DNA from: Bin52 sp965213935
GTDB lineage: Bacteria; Pseudomonadota; Alphaproteobacteria; Thalassobaculales; Thalassobaculaceae
DNA length: 64,000 nt
Reading direction: 5' to 3'
Assembly (NCBI GenBank): GCA_965213935.1
Contig: CBDCAO010000008.1
Coordinates: forward strand, 1-64,000
In this document: positions 25,533 to 34,103 of the stretch, piece by piece
Layout of the letters: every line of letters begins with the position of its first letter
Numbering within the stretch: the stretch's first letter is position 1
Translations under genes and position numbers: made by a program
The notes under the pieces: generated by a model
The model's database searches: none
The model's input: only the letters and a program-made list of their open reading frames with translations
Told to the model about the DNA's origin: nothing

Positions 25533-25653
25533 GACGAGCGGGGGTGAGGAAACGCGGCTATGGCTGAGACTGAGGCACCGGCGTCGAGCGAAAGCGGCCG
25601 GCAACAGCTACTCCCTCGGGCCTACGGCAGGGCGCGCCTCCCCTCGACTCTAC

Positions 25654-26894
25654 TCGTCACGCCGCTGAGGCCCGACGCCCGTGAGCTGCTTTCGAACCCG
25701 CTGGCGCTGCCGCGTGACGTGGTGCCGCCCGCCAGTCCTGAACTGGCGCCCCGCGCTCCTGGGGCGATGCGCTCCCTGCATGCTGAGCTGGCGGCGGTTC
25801 CGGACTTCCGCCGGGCGCAGGGAAGGAAGCACACGGTGGCCTGCGTGCTCGCGATGCATGTGCTTGCCGAACTCGCCAACATGAAGGGCTGCCTCGCCGC
25901 CGCGCAGTTCGCGCGGTCGCTGTCCCAGGCGGAGCTGGAGGCCGTCGGCGCATGGACGAACCCGAAGACGGGGCGTCGCGAGCCGGTCTCGAAGTCCACC
26001 ATCCACCGGGTCGTCCAGTCGGTCGATCCCGAGGCGCTGGAGGATGTGGTCGCGCGCTGGTCACGGCCCCGGCTTCCCCTTGCCCGGGCGCTCGCCGCCG
26101 ACGGCAAGCGCATCCGCGGCGCCAACCGCAACGGCGAGGACCATCACGAGACCGTGGCGCTTGTCGACCATGCCTCCGGCGCACCGTTTGCGCTCCTGAA
26201 CTTCGGTGACAAGGGAGGCGAACTGGCGGCCATGCACGACCTCCTGGAGCGGAGCGACATCTGCGCAAAGGTGATCACCCTCGACGCGCTGCACACGACG
26301 CGCAAGACCGCGAAACTGATCACGGAACGCGCGGACTACGTCTTCACCGTCAAGAGCAACGCTCCGGAAACCTTCGGCATCCTCGATCGCATCGACTGGG
26401 AGAGGGACGCCGCCGGCCACTTCGAGGAGGATGTCGAAAAGGCCCACGGGCGCCTGGAGCAGCGGTCCATCCGTGTCATGACCCCGCTCAAGGGCACCAT
26501 CAACTACCCTGGCGTCAGTCAGGTCGCCCGCGTCACCCGCTACCGGGAGCCGCTGAAGAAGCATGCCGGCGCACAGGACGGGAAGGACCATGTCGAGACC
26601 GCGTATCTCATCACCTCTCTCGATGCCAGGGCCGCGTCGCCGGCCGACCTGCTTCGGCTGAACCGCGGACATTGGGCAGTGGAAAACCTGAACCATCGCC
26701 AGAGAGACTGCGTCTTCGGCGAGGACGCCTGTCTGACCCGCACGGGACACGGCCCGGCAAACCGGGCCAGCCTCAACACCATCGCGCTCGCGGTCATCTT
26801 CGCCAACCGGCGAGAGGCGGAAAGCCTCGCCGAAACCCGTCGCCGGCTCCAGCTCAACCGCAGCGAAGCCGTCGCGGCCCTGACCCGGCCCTGA
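25654..26894 (+). CDS. DruA-ISAs1 transposase, exon 2 (ISAs1 catalytic domain)
   Basis: The 3' exon. It encodes an N-terminal H-repeat-type region (LHAELAAVPDFRRAQGRKHT, then VACVLAMHVLAELANMKGCL) and the DDE core: LAADGKRIRGANRNG (Asp), KVITLDALHTTRKTAKLI (Asp), and RGHWAVENLNHRQRDCVF followed by GEDA (Glu). This is the ISAs1/H-repeat pattern. An internal frame starting at 25560, inside the intron, could give a 444-aa protein containing the whole catalytic domain without splicing, so limited expression may not depend on the intron. The gene ends 198 bases before the right end of the element. Confidence 0.9.
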
Positions 26895-27092
26895 CAGGCG
26901 GCCGCATCCCCGCGGTTCCACGGTGCCGCCGGAATGACCCCGGATCCTCACAACGAACCACACGGCGACCGGAAACCGGGCCTGCGCTTGCGCCTGGGGG
27001 CTCCGCAGCCGCGAAACTCAGACAGACAACCACGATCCCGGCACCGTTCTTCGGTTGCCGGCCAAAATCACAGACAGCGTGGGAAAGTCCTG
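26895..27092. other. Non-coding 3' end of the ISAs1-type element
   Basis: Holds the right terminal repeat (27075-27092) and no supported gene. Confidence 0.6.
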
Positions 27093-27102
27093 CCTGCTCG
27101 GT
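27093..27102. repeat. Target-site duplication, right copy (CCTGCTCGGT)
   Basis: Exact 10-base match to 22934-22943. Confidence 0.93.
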
Positions 27103-27240
27103 CACCGGATGGTGACCACGACCGCGCGGTATGCGCATCTCGCCCGCGATTCGGTGCGCCATGCCACGGCCAATGTCGGCGACGACCTCGGGCCCAGGCT
27201 CGCGCCGCCCGATAGTCCGCAGCGCGCTCGCGTCAACTGA
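27103..27240 (+). pseudogene. Tyrosine recombinase, 3' part with the catalytic tyrosine
   Basis: 45 codons that complete the integrase begun at 21879. It opens HRMVTTTARYAHLARDSVRH, the box with the second His and the nucleophilic Tyr, and ends QRARVN. The frame matches 22943 exactly when the element and one duplication copy are removed. It has no start of its own. Confidence 0.92.
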
Positions 27241-27260
27241 ACGTCTCGCGGGAGCCCGCC

Positions 27261-28463
27261 ATGCGCAGCCCGAACAAGATCGTCCTTTCCCGGCGCGCGG
27301 TCGACGCCCTGCCGGTCGCCGAGCGCGAGGCCGTCTTCTGGGACCGCGACCTCACCGGCTTCGGGGTGCGCGTTCATCCCTCGGGCTCGAAGGTCTACAT
27401 GGTGCACACCCGCGCCCAAGGGAAATCGCGGCGCGTCACCATCGGCCGCCACGGGGTGTGGACGCCCGAGCGGGCGCGCCGCGAGGCGGGAAGGCTGATT
27501 GCCAGCCTCAAGGCCGGCGAGACGCCACGCCGGCCGGGTGCGGACTCGCCCTCCACCACCGGGCCGACGATCGCCGGGATGGCCGAGCGGTACATGACCG
27601 AGCACGTCGCCGTGCGCTGCAAGCCGACCACCCAGCGGGGATGCCGCCATATCCTGGACAGGTTCCTGCTACCGCGCTTCGGAGCCATGCGCCTGAGCGA
27701 GGTCACGCCCGACCACGTTGCGGCGCTGCATTACCGGCTGCGCGACACGCCGGCCATGGCGAACCAGGCGGTCTCGCTGCTCTCCCGGCTGTTCTACACG
27801 GCCGCGAAGTCGGGCGAGGCGCCGGCCGGGGGCAATCCCTGCCGGTTCATCCAGAAATACCCGATGCGCGGGCGCGAGCGCTTCCTGTCGGAGCAGGAGT
27901 TCGACCGGCTGGGCCGCGTGCTCGCCGAGCTCGAAACCGCGGGCAGGATCTCGACGAGCGCGGCCGGGGCGCTGCGCCTGCTGATGCTGACCGGCTGCCG
28001 GCGCAACGAAATCGTCACCCTGAAATGGGAGCATGTCGACCTCGAACACGATGAGTTGCGCCTCCGTGATGCGAAAACCGGAGCGCGGGCGGTGCCGCTG
28101 TCGCCCGCGGCGAAACAGGTCCTGACCGCGTTGCCGCGCCGGCCCGACAACCCCTGGGTGTTTCCCGGCCGCGTGCGCGGCACCCGCCTGCGCACGCTGA
28201 ACGCGTCGTGGCAGGTCGTTCGCAAGGAGGCGGGGCTCGAAGACGTCCGCCTGCATGACCTCCGTCACAGCTTCGCCTCGCGGGCGCTCGCGCTCGGGGA
28301 GAGCCTGCCGATGATCGGGAAGCTCCTCGGTCACACGCAGGTGCAGACGACCGCGCGCTACGCACACCTAGGGCGGAACTCGGTGAAGGTCGCCGCCGTT
28401 CGGATATCCAACAGCCTCGAAGCCGACATGGACACGCCACCGGTTGTTTCCGCCGCCTCGTGA
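27261..28463 (+). CDS. Tyrosine recombinase (P4-type integrase), intact
   Basis: 400 residues with an N-terminal DUF4102 arm domain (DRDLTGFGVRVHPSGSKVYM), a core-binding domain (residues about 105-190) and a complete catalytic set: Arg in LTGCRRNEIVTL, Lys in DAKTGARAV, HDLRHSFASRAL, LLGHTQ and Tyr in TTARYAHLG. It starts 20 bases after the end of the split integrase and is clearly its paralogue. The two form a tandem pair of the kind that may act together or on different att sites. I see no tRNA gene or obvious att repeat next to it. Confidence 0.92.
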   Translation: MRSPNKIVLSRRAVDALPVAEREAVFWDRDLTGFGVRVHPSGSKVYMVHTRAQGKSRRVTIGRHGVWTPERARREAGRLIASLKAGETPRRPGADSPSTTGPTIAGMAERYMTEHVAVRCKPTTQRGCRHILDRFLLPRFGAMRLSEVTPDHVAALHYRLRDTPAMANQAVSLLSRLFYTAAKSGEAPAGGNPCRFIQKYPMRGRERFLSEQEFDRLGRVLAELETAGRISTSAAGALRLLMLTGCRRNEIVTLKWEHVDLEHDELRLRDAKTGARAVPLSPAAKQVLTALPRRPDNPWVFPGRVRGTRLRTLNASWQVVRKEAGLEDVRLHDLRHSFASRALALGESLPMIGKLLGHTQVQTTARYAHLGRNSVKVAAVRISNSLEADMDTPPVVSAAS

Positions 28464-28614
28464 TCTAGGTGACAGCTTCCCCTTGCGGGCTCTCGTCCGA
28501 GGCCACAGCCTGACGATAATCGGCAGGCTCCCGGGGCACTGCCGTTGACACCCCGGCCGACCGCATGAGTGCAATGCACTCTACACACGCTTTAGAACTT
28601 CCCCTGCTTCTTTG

Positions 28615-30870
28615 CTACTCCTCTTCGGCCTCCGCCTCCCACGATTTCGCCGTCCTCATATCGATCCACTCGCATCGAAGATCAAGACGAATTTCTTCGT
28701 CACCGAAGGGTACAAGATATCGCTCTAATCCCCTTGGGATCGGAAAATACACGCCGCCAAACATTCCCTGCAGCGGGTGGTCCAGTTCAAGAACTCCCTC
28801 CGGCCGGAGGGTCCCATCCACCTCCACCGCCACTATCTCGTCCAAGACTATTTGATATTGAAATTGCGCGCTAACATCATCCGATGCAACAAAGGTCATC
28901 CTATTCCCTACCCATACTACGCCGTGACTGTCGCACTCCGGCAAGAGATCGCCATATGCCGCATAGCCCGAGTCCGTTAACCGTATGTAGTATCCTTCCA
29001 GACCCGTTCTCTGCTCCTCGTCGATGATGCGCAGTAAACGAGGCTTCTGTTCAGGCGCCGGCACTGGCTGGGGTTGACCACCGCCAATCCGCACCTCTTG
29101 GACATCCCTCTGGGTGACTAGCTGACGCTGCCCCCCTTTTCGAACAACTCCGATGTCATCCTTCAGGAGAACCCACAGTTCAGACCGCCGTTTGGAAAGT
29201 AACTCCAAATTCATTGCCCCGTCTCCAAAAAATCGAGGACTCCATTTCTTTAAGGACGGGCCCAAATACACGTGGCAAAACGTCGAAATAAGAGAATAGA
29301 GAAGTTGACTGAACCCGAGACTTCGAAGCTTCGTCACCTCCCCATGCCGCACATCAACAAATATCTCTATAGGTCGGTTACCCGGATATTCCTTAACATA
29401 CACCGGGATATCTTCCGTCAACCGCCCCGCAATTAGCCTAAATTTACGAACCTCGTATGCCCGCGAGATATTTAATTCAAGCTCTGACAAGAACACTCGC
29501 TCAAAACGGGTCAGCCCTTCGTACACTTCGGTGCAGTCTATCATGCCGTCAAATGGTTTAGCGCCACAGAACGCTTCCAGATACTGCTGCTCGGCCTGCC
29601 TTCGAAACCGATCTGACGAAAGAAGAACTACGACGTGCCCACGTGCCTGCATAACTTGATTGAGCGCTTGCTTTTGCGTGGTACCGAAGAAAACGTTGAT
29701 ACCTCCCGCTTCCGCGCGTTTCCGAATATCCCCTAGAGCTAGCTCATCGGCATCGGCCAATCGGACAACAACCTTGTCCATTTTTTCAACTAGCCCGCGT
29801 TTGAGAACCAAGCGAAAGATTCTTGTGTGTTGAGCAATTCTCTCCGGGGACTCCAATACCGAATCTATTGCCATGGTCTCCAACACCGAACCGATGCGGG
29901 TCAAAAGTCGCGTAGTTTCCGCATCCATAGAATCTCGCCCTGCGGTAGGCACAAACTGATCGCAATCCAGCCTACCCGAGATCCCGATCGTACTCGGCAC
30001 TTGCGTAGCACACAGCTTAAACCCACGCTTGAATACATCAATGGGACCGTTCTCGAAGCGAAGCTGGCCTGTCATCCCAATTGATGTATCGTTTATGACT
30101 AGACCGTTAATTCCCGCCACAAGCGTATGGCCACGATCTTCAAATAGGCGCCCGGTAATCGAAACTTCTCCGTGCCGCCAAACGTTATGTTCATCCCCAA
30201 TCAGCGTTAAGTTGTCTCGATTCTCTACATCTGCAAACCGTTGCTGCGACAGGACTTCGCCGTTGAACCTAACTTGTACAGGGACGAAGCGAACAAAGTC
30301 CCTGAGATATGCTCTAAGGTCCTTGGCATTTGGGGCCTCTCTCATGTGTCCAGCCACAATAGTACCCCGCGGTGCCGCCGCGCTTGACCTATCCATGGTA
30401 ACCGACGGTATGGCAGCTCCCGATGTCGAGATGTCTTGCTCGGATAGATGAGTGAGCGTACCAACTTCACTATTCGCCGACTGTGAAATCACCTCCAGCT
30501 TATTGCAGACCCCAAAATTGGCAAAGCCGCCGATGCCAAACATTCCCACGCATCCCGCCGCCAATGCCTCGTTGCCACGCTTACCACTAGCCCCGATAGT
30601 CCAGAAAAAGTTCTGCAAGTCCTCCTCGGTCATTCCAATACCGTTATCCCGAACGTGGATAACCTGTTCATCGACTTGTACATCTACATGGTATTGTTCA
30701 TCATGCAGGTCTGCCCCATCACGCAAAGCTTGTATACGGATAGCGTCTACCGCATTCTGTACATTCTCCCGAATGAAGGCGTACGGCGTCTCGTAGATTT
30801 GCTTCGAGATCGCCCGAAGGACGCTCTCGAAGTCAATTCCGACCGGAAACGAAGAATTACCGGCGCTCAT
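28615..30870 (-). CDS. Hsp90/HtpG-like ATPase, second gene of a two-gene island
   Basis: A 751-aa GHKL ATPase. The Bergerat fold is clear: N-box RENVQNAVDAIR (Glu35, Asn39), G1 box VRDNGIGMTEEDL (Asp75, Gly77, Gly79), and the lid and G2 region GASGKRGNEALAAGCVGMFG followed by IGGFANF. The arrangement resembles HtpG, but the middle and C-terminal parts diverge (for example VVLLSSDRFRRQAEQQYLEA, PIEIFVDVRHGEV). The last 150 residues look like a beta-rich domain. The start overlaps the stop of the metallophosphoesterase gene (ATGA, 30867-30870), so the two are co-translated. Base composition is visibly less GC-rich than in the surroundings, which suggests transfer. A role in defence or signalling is inference. 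Confidence 0.85.
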   Translation of the reverse strand: MSAGNSSFPVGIDFESVLRAISKQIYETPYAFIRENVQNAVDAIRIQALRDGADLHDEQYHVDVQVDEQVIHVRDNGIGMTEEDLQNFFWTIGASGKRGNEALAAGCVGMFGIGGFANFGVCNKLEVISQSANSEVGTLTHLSEQDISTSGAAIPSVTMDRSSAAAPRGTIVAGHMREAPNAKDLRAYLRDFVRFVPVQVRFNGEVLSQQRFADVENRDNLTLIGDEHNVWRHGEVSITGRLFEDRGHTLVAGINGLVINDTSIGMTGQLRFENGPIDVFKRGFKLCATQVPSTIGISGRLDCDQFVPTAGRDSMDAETTRLLTRIGSVLETMAIDSVLESPERIAQHTRIFRLVLKRGLVEKMDKVVVRLADADELALGDIRKRAEAGGINVFFGTTQKQALNQVMQARGHVVVLLSSDRFRRQAEQQYLEAFCGAKPFDGMIDCTEVYEGLTRFERVFLSELELNISRAYEVRKFRLIAGRLTEDIPVYVKEYPGNRPIEIFVDVRHGEVTKLRSLGFSQLLYSLISTFCHVYLGPSLKKWSPRFFGDGAMNLELLSKRRSELWVLLKDDIGVVRKGGQRQLVTQRDVQEVRIGGGQPQPVPAPEQKPRLLRIIDEEQRTGLEGYYIRLTDSGYAAYGDLLPECDSHGVVWVGNRMTFVASDDVSAQFQYQIVLDEIVAVEVDGTLRPEGVLELDHPLQGMFGGVYFPIPRGLERYLVPFGDEEIRLDLRCEWIDMRTAKSWEAEAEEE

Positions 30871-32648
30871 CTGTTCCTCCTCCCTGCCGCAATACCACGC
30901 AATTGCCCCCGAAGAGCCGTATCACCCGTTACCTGCACAATTTCCATTCCAATGTCGATGAAGCCCTCGGTGCTCTCAGGAAAGGCCTCGACCCCTTGCA
31001 GCACCGCAGCTCTTGCTTGCTCATTGTCGCCATTATCCCGGGAAAGGACAGCGAGACTGGCAAAATCCGCTGCCTCCCGTTCCGGCGACTCTGAAAGCTC
31101 CCGATAAAGACTTGCCGCCCTCCCCCGATCAGCCCTGTCCTCCGAACGTGCTAGGCACAAAGCCAACATGCGCTTGGATCGGGCACTTACCACCGGTTCA
31201 TCCACCCCAATGTGACGTTCAGCGACAGTGCGAAGCTCCTCCCACGCCCCGGCGTCTCGAAGCTCTTGGAGTAGGGCAAGAGTATGACTGCCTGCCGCTA
31301 ATCCGTCTATGCTCGCGAACTTGCGTGCCGCCGCGTTTCGTTGAGTAAGCTCACCGAGGAGCTGTGGGTCGGTACCGGCCAACTTCAATAGCGCATTCAC
31401 GTACCGTTGCACCGGCTCGCCATTAGTGGCCAGAACTTCCTCCAGCAACTTATCCCCGAAGAGAATCTTTACAGCATTGCCGACTGCAAAAAACTCTATT
31501 GTTAACCTCTGCAGGTCGTTGTCGTCTTGCTTTAGCAACAACGGAACCGTACCAAAAGCTATTCCGTGCTGCGTCACTATCGGCACGTCGGCTAATGCGT
31601 CCAAAAGCAATGCGCTGAGATAGAAGCAAAAGTCTTTTGCATCTGGGCAATAGATTTCCAAAGCCGCAGACAGCTCGCCTATACCGCAGAAACCCGTTAC
31701 TTCAATGCTACGCGAGTACGTGCGGTCGGCTTCAAAGGAAAACGCACCGGCGATCGGGTCAAAACCAACGAAAGTCACATTGGTTTTTGCGTGGAGTGGA
31801 TCAAACGTGACTATCGTGTACGAATTGTGAGAATCCCGAGACTCAAACGAAGCCCCGGCAGCCAACGTCAAACAGCGCCCTGATTCGGTCGCAACGTTTG
31901 CTGCCTCCGGGACGTGCAAGTGACCACTGTGATAGAAGTCACAGGCGTCCTCCAGCCTGCGCTGTGTCGGTGGCCTGTCGAACTCGTTAAGCACCAAGAA
32001 CGGATGATGCGCCATTCCAATCACAATGTGAGAATTTTTTTTGCGTGCCGCCCCAATCGCATTCAAGACTTGACATTCTCCCAACAAAATCTGTCCATGG
32101 TCTGAACTTCCCCCCTCCGCGAGCCACGCGGAATTTAGCCCGATAATTGCTATTTTGAGGTCCTCAACCATTATGTTGGCTGTATAGGCAAGCCCTTCAT
32201 CTGTATTGGGTCTATCTTGACCTCCAAAATAGCGATCATGAAACTCTTGGAAGGCTTTAAGTCTTGTTAATAGGGTTTCCCGCTCCACTTCATTCGAGAG
32301 AAATGCATAAACATCCGCTTCGCTCCGTATATTCTGTCTCGCGCCAGAAAAGCACATAGTCTGAACGCTGCGATCAACATCGTGGTTGCCCGCGACGCAA
32401 AATATCTCATCTCTCGTTACACCAATGACACGAATGAGGTCGTCAATGAATGACTCTACTAGAGCATACTCGGAAACCTGCCCCGAATAGGCAAGATCAC
32501 CTGTAACCAAAGCAAAGTCGAATTTTGTTCCAGCCTCAACACGCTGTTGGATGTCATCAAGCATGGCAGCAAGAACCGCGTCCTGCGACCAAGCCTCACT
32601 TTCGCGGAGGTGGAGATCTGAAACGTGTAACCATCTAATTGGACGCAT
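30867..32648 (-). CDS. Calcineurin-like metallophosphoesterase with helical repeat tail
   Basis: 593 residues. All metallophosphoesterase motifs are present in order: HVSDLHL (Asp11, His13), VTGDLAYSG (Gly50, Asp51), AGNHDVD (Asn88, His89), GMAHHPF and SGHLHVP. The enzyme should bind two metal ions and hydrolyse phosphomonoesters or phosphodiesters, including nucleotides or nucleic acid. A middle domain (about 310-420) and TPR-like helices (about 440-590: ARSKRMLALCLARSEDRADR, RAASLYRELSES) follow. The gene is first in an operon with the Hsp90-like ATPase. A TTGACA-like -35 (reverse strand, 32739-32744) lies upstream but lacks a good -10. I know of no named two-gene system of this kind. Confidence 0.88.
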   Translation of the reverse strand: MRPIRWLHVSDLHLRESEAWSQDAVLAAMLDDIQQRVEAGTKFDFALVTGDLAYSGQVSEYALVESFIDDLIRVIGVTRDEIFCVAGNHDVDRSVQTMCFSGARQNIRSEADVYAFLSNEVERETLLTRLKAFQEFHDRYFGGQDRPNTDEGLAYTANIMVEDLKIAIIGLNSAWLAEGGSSDHGQILLGECQVLNAIGAARKKNSHIVIGMAHHPFLVLNEFDRPPTQRRLEDACDFYHSGHLHVPEAANVATESGRCLTLAAGASFESRDSHNSYTIVTFDPLHAKTNVTFVGFDPIAGAFSFEADRTYSRSIEVTGFCGIGELSAALEIYCPDAKDFCFYLSALLLDALADVPIVTQHGIAFGTVPLLLKQDDNDLQRLTIEFFAVGNAVKILFGDKLLEEVLATNGEPVQRYVNALLKLAGTDPQLLGELTQRNAAARKFASIDGLAAGSHTLALLQELRDAGAWEELRTVAERHIGVDEPVVSARSKRMLALCLARSEDRADRGRAASLYRELSESPEREAADFASLAVLSRDNGDNEQARAAVLQGVEAFPESTEGFIDIGMEIVQVTGDTALRGQLRGIAAGRRNR

Positions 32649-32957
32649 AGGCGTGCAATCCGGCTATCGAAGTGGCCTGTACCAAAAGTCACCTCTCATC
32701 CACGTAGACCTAACGTTTCAATAATTTCAGGCTTCATATGTCAAACTTGAGTCTGACACGCCCCACAACCTTCTTGCCTCATACGCAATGCAGCATGCAC
32801 CCTGGCCGTGGGCCATCCCCAACGCGGCGATCACCTTGGGTCTACCCGATGACGGCCTGGCAACTCGTCGAGTGTCCGTCATCGTATAGAAGCTGCCCGG
32901 ATTCAACATGCAGGCGGTTTGCGGCGCTTCCAGTTGTGGGCTTCTTCCAGCGGACGG
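32649..32957. other. Intergenic stretch upstream of the metallophosphoesterase operon
   Basis: About 310 bases holding a possible promoter for the operon (TTGACA on the reverse strand at 32739-32744, poor -10). A 60-codon minus-strand frame (32727-32909) has no recognisable feature. This is also where composition returns from low to high GC. Confidence 0.4.
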
Positions 32958-33245
32958 TCACGGTCCCGAACACCCATTCACGGTGTCCTTCATCGTCTTC
33001 CCCGCCTTGAATGTCGGTGATGTGGACGCCGATATCGAAACGGCCTCGCCGGTCCTCGGGTTGCGTCCGGTACGGGCTGGCCGGCTCCTGGTGCCGAAGG
33101 ACCCGAATCCCGGCAGCCGAACATCCTCGCCATCGGCGAGCGCCTCGCCGATGATCGCGAACACGCCGTCCACCGCATCCCTTGCAGCGCCCTTGCCCAG
33201 TCCCGTTCGGGCAGCCAAACGGTCGGCCATTTCGGTCTTGTTCAT
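32958..33245 (-). CDS. HU-family DNA-binding protein
   Basis: 95 residues: MNKTEMADRLAARTGLGKGA, then DAVDGVFAIIGEALADGEDV and RLPGFGSFGTRSRPARTGRN, RTGEAV and FKAGKTMKD. This is the standard HU/IHF fold with the beta-arm GFGSF...RNPRTG. It bends DNA and compacts the nucleoid. Start 33245 has GGGAGGTGAAAAC in front; the longer upstream frame is not needed. HU genes on mobile elements often assist recombinases, and two integrases lie nearby, but a direct link is inference. Confidence 0.93.
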   Translation of the reverse strand: MNKTEMADRLAARTGLGKGAARDAVDGVFAIIGEALADGEDVRLPGFGSFGTRSRPARTGRNPRTGEAVSISASTSPTFKAGKTMKDTVNGCSGP

Positions 33246-33503
33246 GTTTTCACCTCCCGCCGTGACGCCGTGCCGTTCCACCATCCCCGGACGGCACATC
33301 GCCCGTTTCCAGACATCGACTACCACGAATTCCCACCTGCCGCGACGCCCGGCTACACTTGGGCGCAGCCATTCCGTCCTCGCCGATTCACTGGCCAGTG
33401 TGCACCGCAGCGGCGCTTGTCCCCCCGGTCCGAGCCGCAGGCCTCGTTGCGTCCCGCCTTGCGCCCGGCACCCCAACGGTTCCGTTAAATCCAAGCCCGC
33501 AGG

Positions 33504-34094
33504 CTACGCCGCCGGGCCCGTGTCGCTTTCCCCGCCCTGCTGGGACTTCCACCATGCGTACAGGTTGTCCACGAACTCCGGGATCAGATCCGGCACCAGC
33601 CCCCTGAGCTTCTCTTCATCCTCTCTCGTCAACTCCGACCGACCGCGACAGGAGTTGCTCAGCGCGATGATCAGGTCGAGCGACCTTGCCGCCTCCCGGT
33701 CGTCGCTTCGCGCAATCTGCCTCCACACGGCCCGGCGCAGCCGCATGCCTCGTTCGAAACCGCCGATCCACGGCTCCCACACGTCCTCGCCGTTATCGGC
33801 GTCCACTCCGAGGACCGGCGCATAGTCCTCCGGGCTTTCCGCCAACTCCCGCGCGATCCGTCTGTAATGCCCCATCACGGCCGCGATCGTCTCCTCCGTC
33901 CCTTCAGCGTCCTCGAAGTCGATATGCGAGCCCCAGACGCCTGGAAGCCATTCGGACGGCGGGATGGTATGCGGACAGACAATCAGAGCCGCGACATAGC
34001 CGTCCAGTTCCACAATGTTCATGCCCTTCCACTCGGACGGTATGGTGTCCAGCAGGTCCCGCAGGCGATAGATTTTCGGGTCGACATCGCTCAT
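33504..34094 (-). CDS. UPF0149/YecA-family protein
   Basis: 196 residues. The sequence SEWKGMNIVELDGYVAALIV, then ESPEDYAPVLGVDADNGEDV and WEPWIGGFERGMRL is the UPF0149 signature, where aromatic and acidic residues line an all-helical fold. Function is unknown; family members often end with a zinc-binding SEC-C motif. Here that motif is absent, but a separate SEC-C protein is encoded just upstream (34104-34680) on the same strand, as if the two domains were split into neighbouring genes. Confidence 0.8.
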   Translation of the reverse strand: MSDVDPKIYRLRDLLDTIPSEWKGMNIVELDGYVAALIVCPHTIPPSEWLPGVWGSHIDFEDAEGTEETIAAVMGHYRRIARELAESPEDYAPVLGVDADNGEDVWEPWIGGFERGMRLRRAVWRQIARSDDREAARSLDLIIALSNSCRGRSELTREDEEKLRGLVPDLIPEFVDNLYAWWKSQQGGESDTGPAA

Positions 34095-34103
34095 GGCCGG
34101 CAG

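Larger units (their letters stand above)
23657..25653 (+). mobile_element. Group II intron with reverse transcriptase-maturase
   Basis: 1997 bases, sense orientation to the host gene. The 5' end is GTGCGCC, matching the bacterial GUGYG consensus. Domain V is recognisable at 25500-25532. The 3' end is placed at ...CTAC (25653) because an AY end there restores the transposase frame exactly. The intron encodes its maturase at 24149-25489 in the domain IV position. The long stretch (about 120 bases) between domain V and the 3' end is unusual and may hold an extended domain VI. Confidence 0.85.
22944..27092 (+). mobile_element. ISAs1-type element with DruA-fused transposase and internal group II intron
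   Basis: 4149 bases. The left end is CAGGGGCGTCCCACGCTG and the right end in reverse complement is CAGGACTTTCCCACGCTG (14 of 18 match). Perfect 10-bp duplications flank it. CAGG ends and 8-10 bp duplications are typical of ISAs1. The element carries one transposase gene, interrupted by a group II intron (23657-25653), so its original size was about 2150 bases. Confidence 0.92.

Noticed and set aside
28464..28614. Possible tRNA or att site next to the intact integrase
   Set aside because: I could not fold a cloverleaf or find a direct repeat of the integrase end region; nothing supports a tRNA gene.
28615..30870. Hsp90-like ATPase as a plain htpG housekeeping gene
   Set aside because: The Bergerat boxes match, but the middle and C-terminal parts do not follow HtpG, the gene is in an operon with a phosphoesterase and is less GC-rich than its surroundings.
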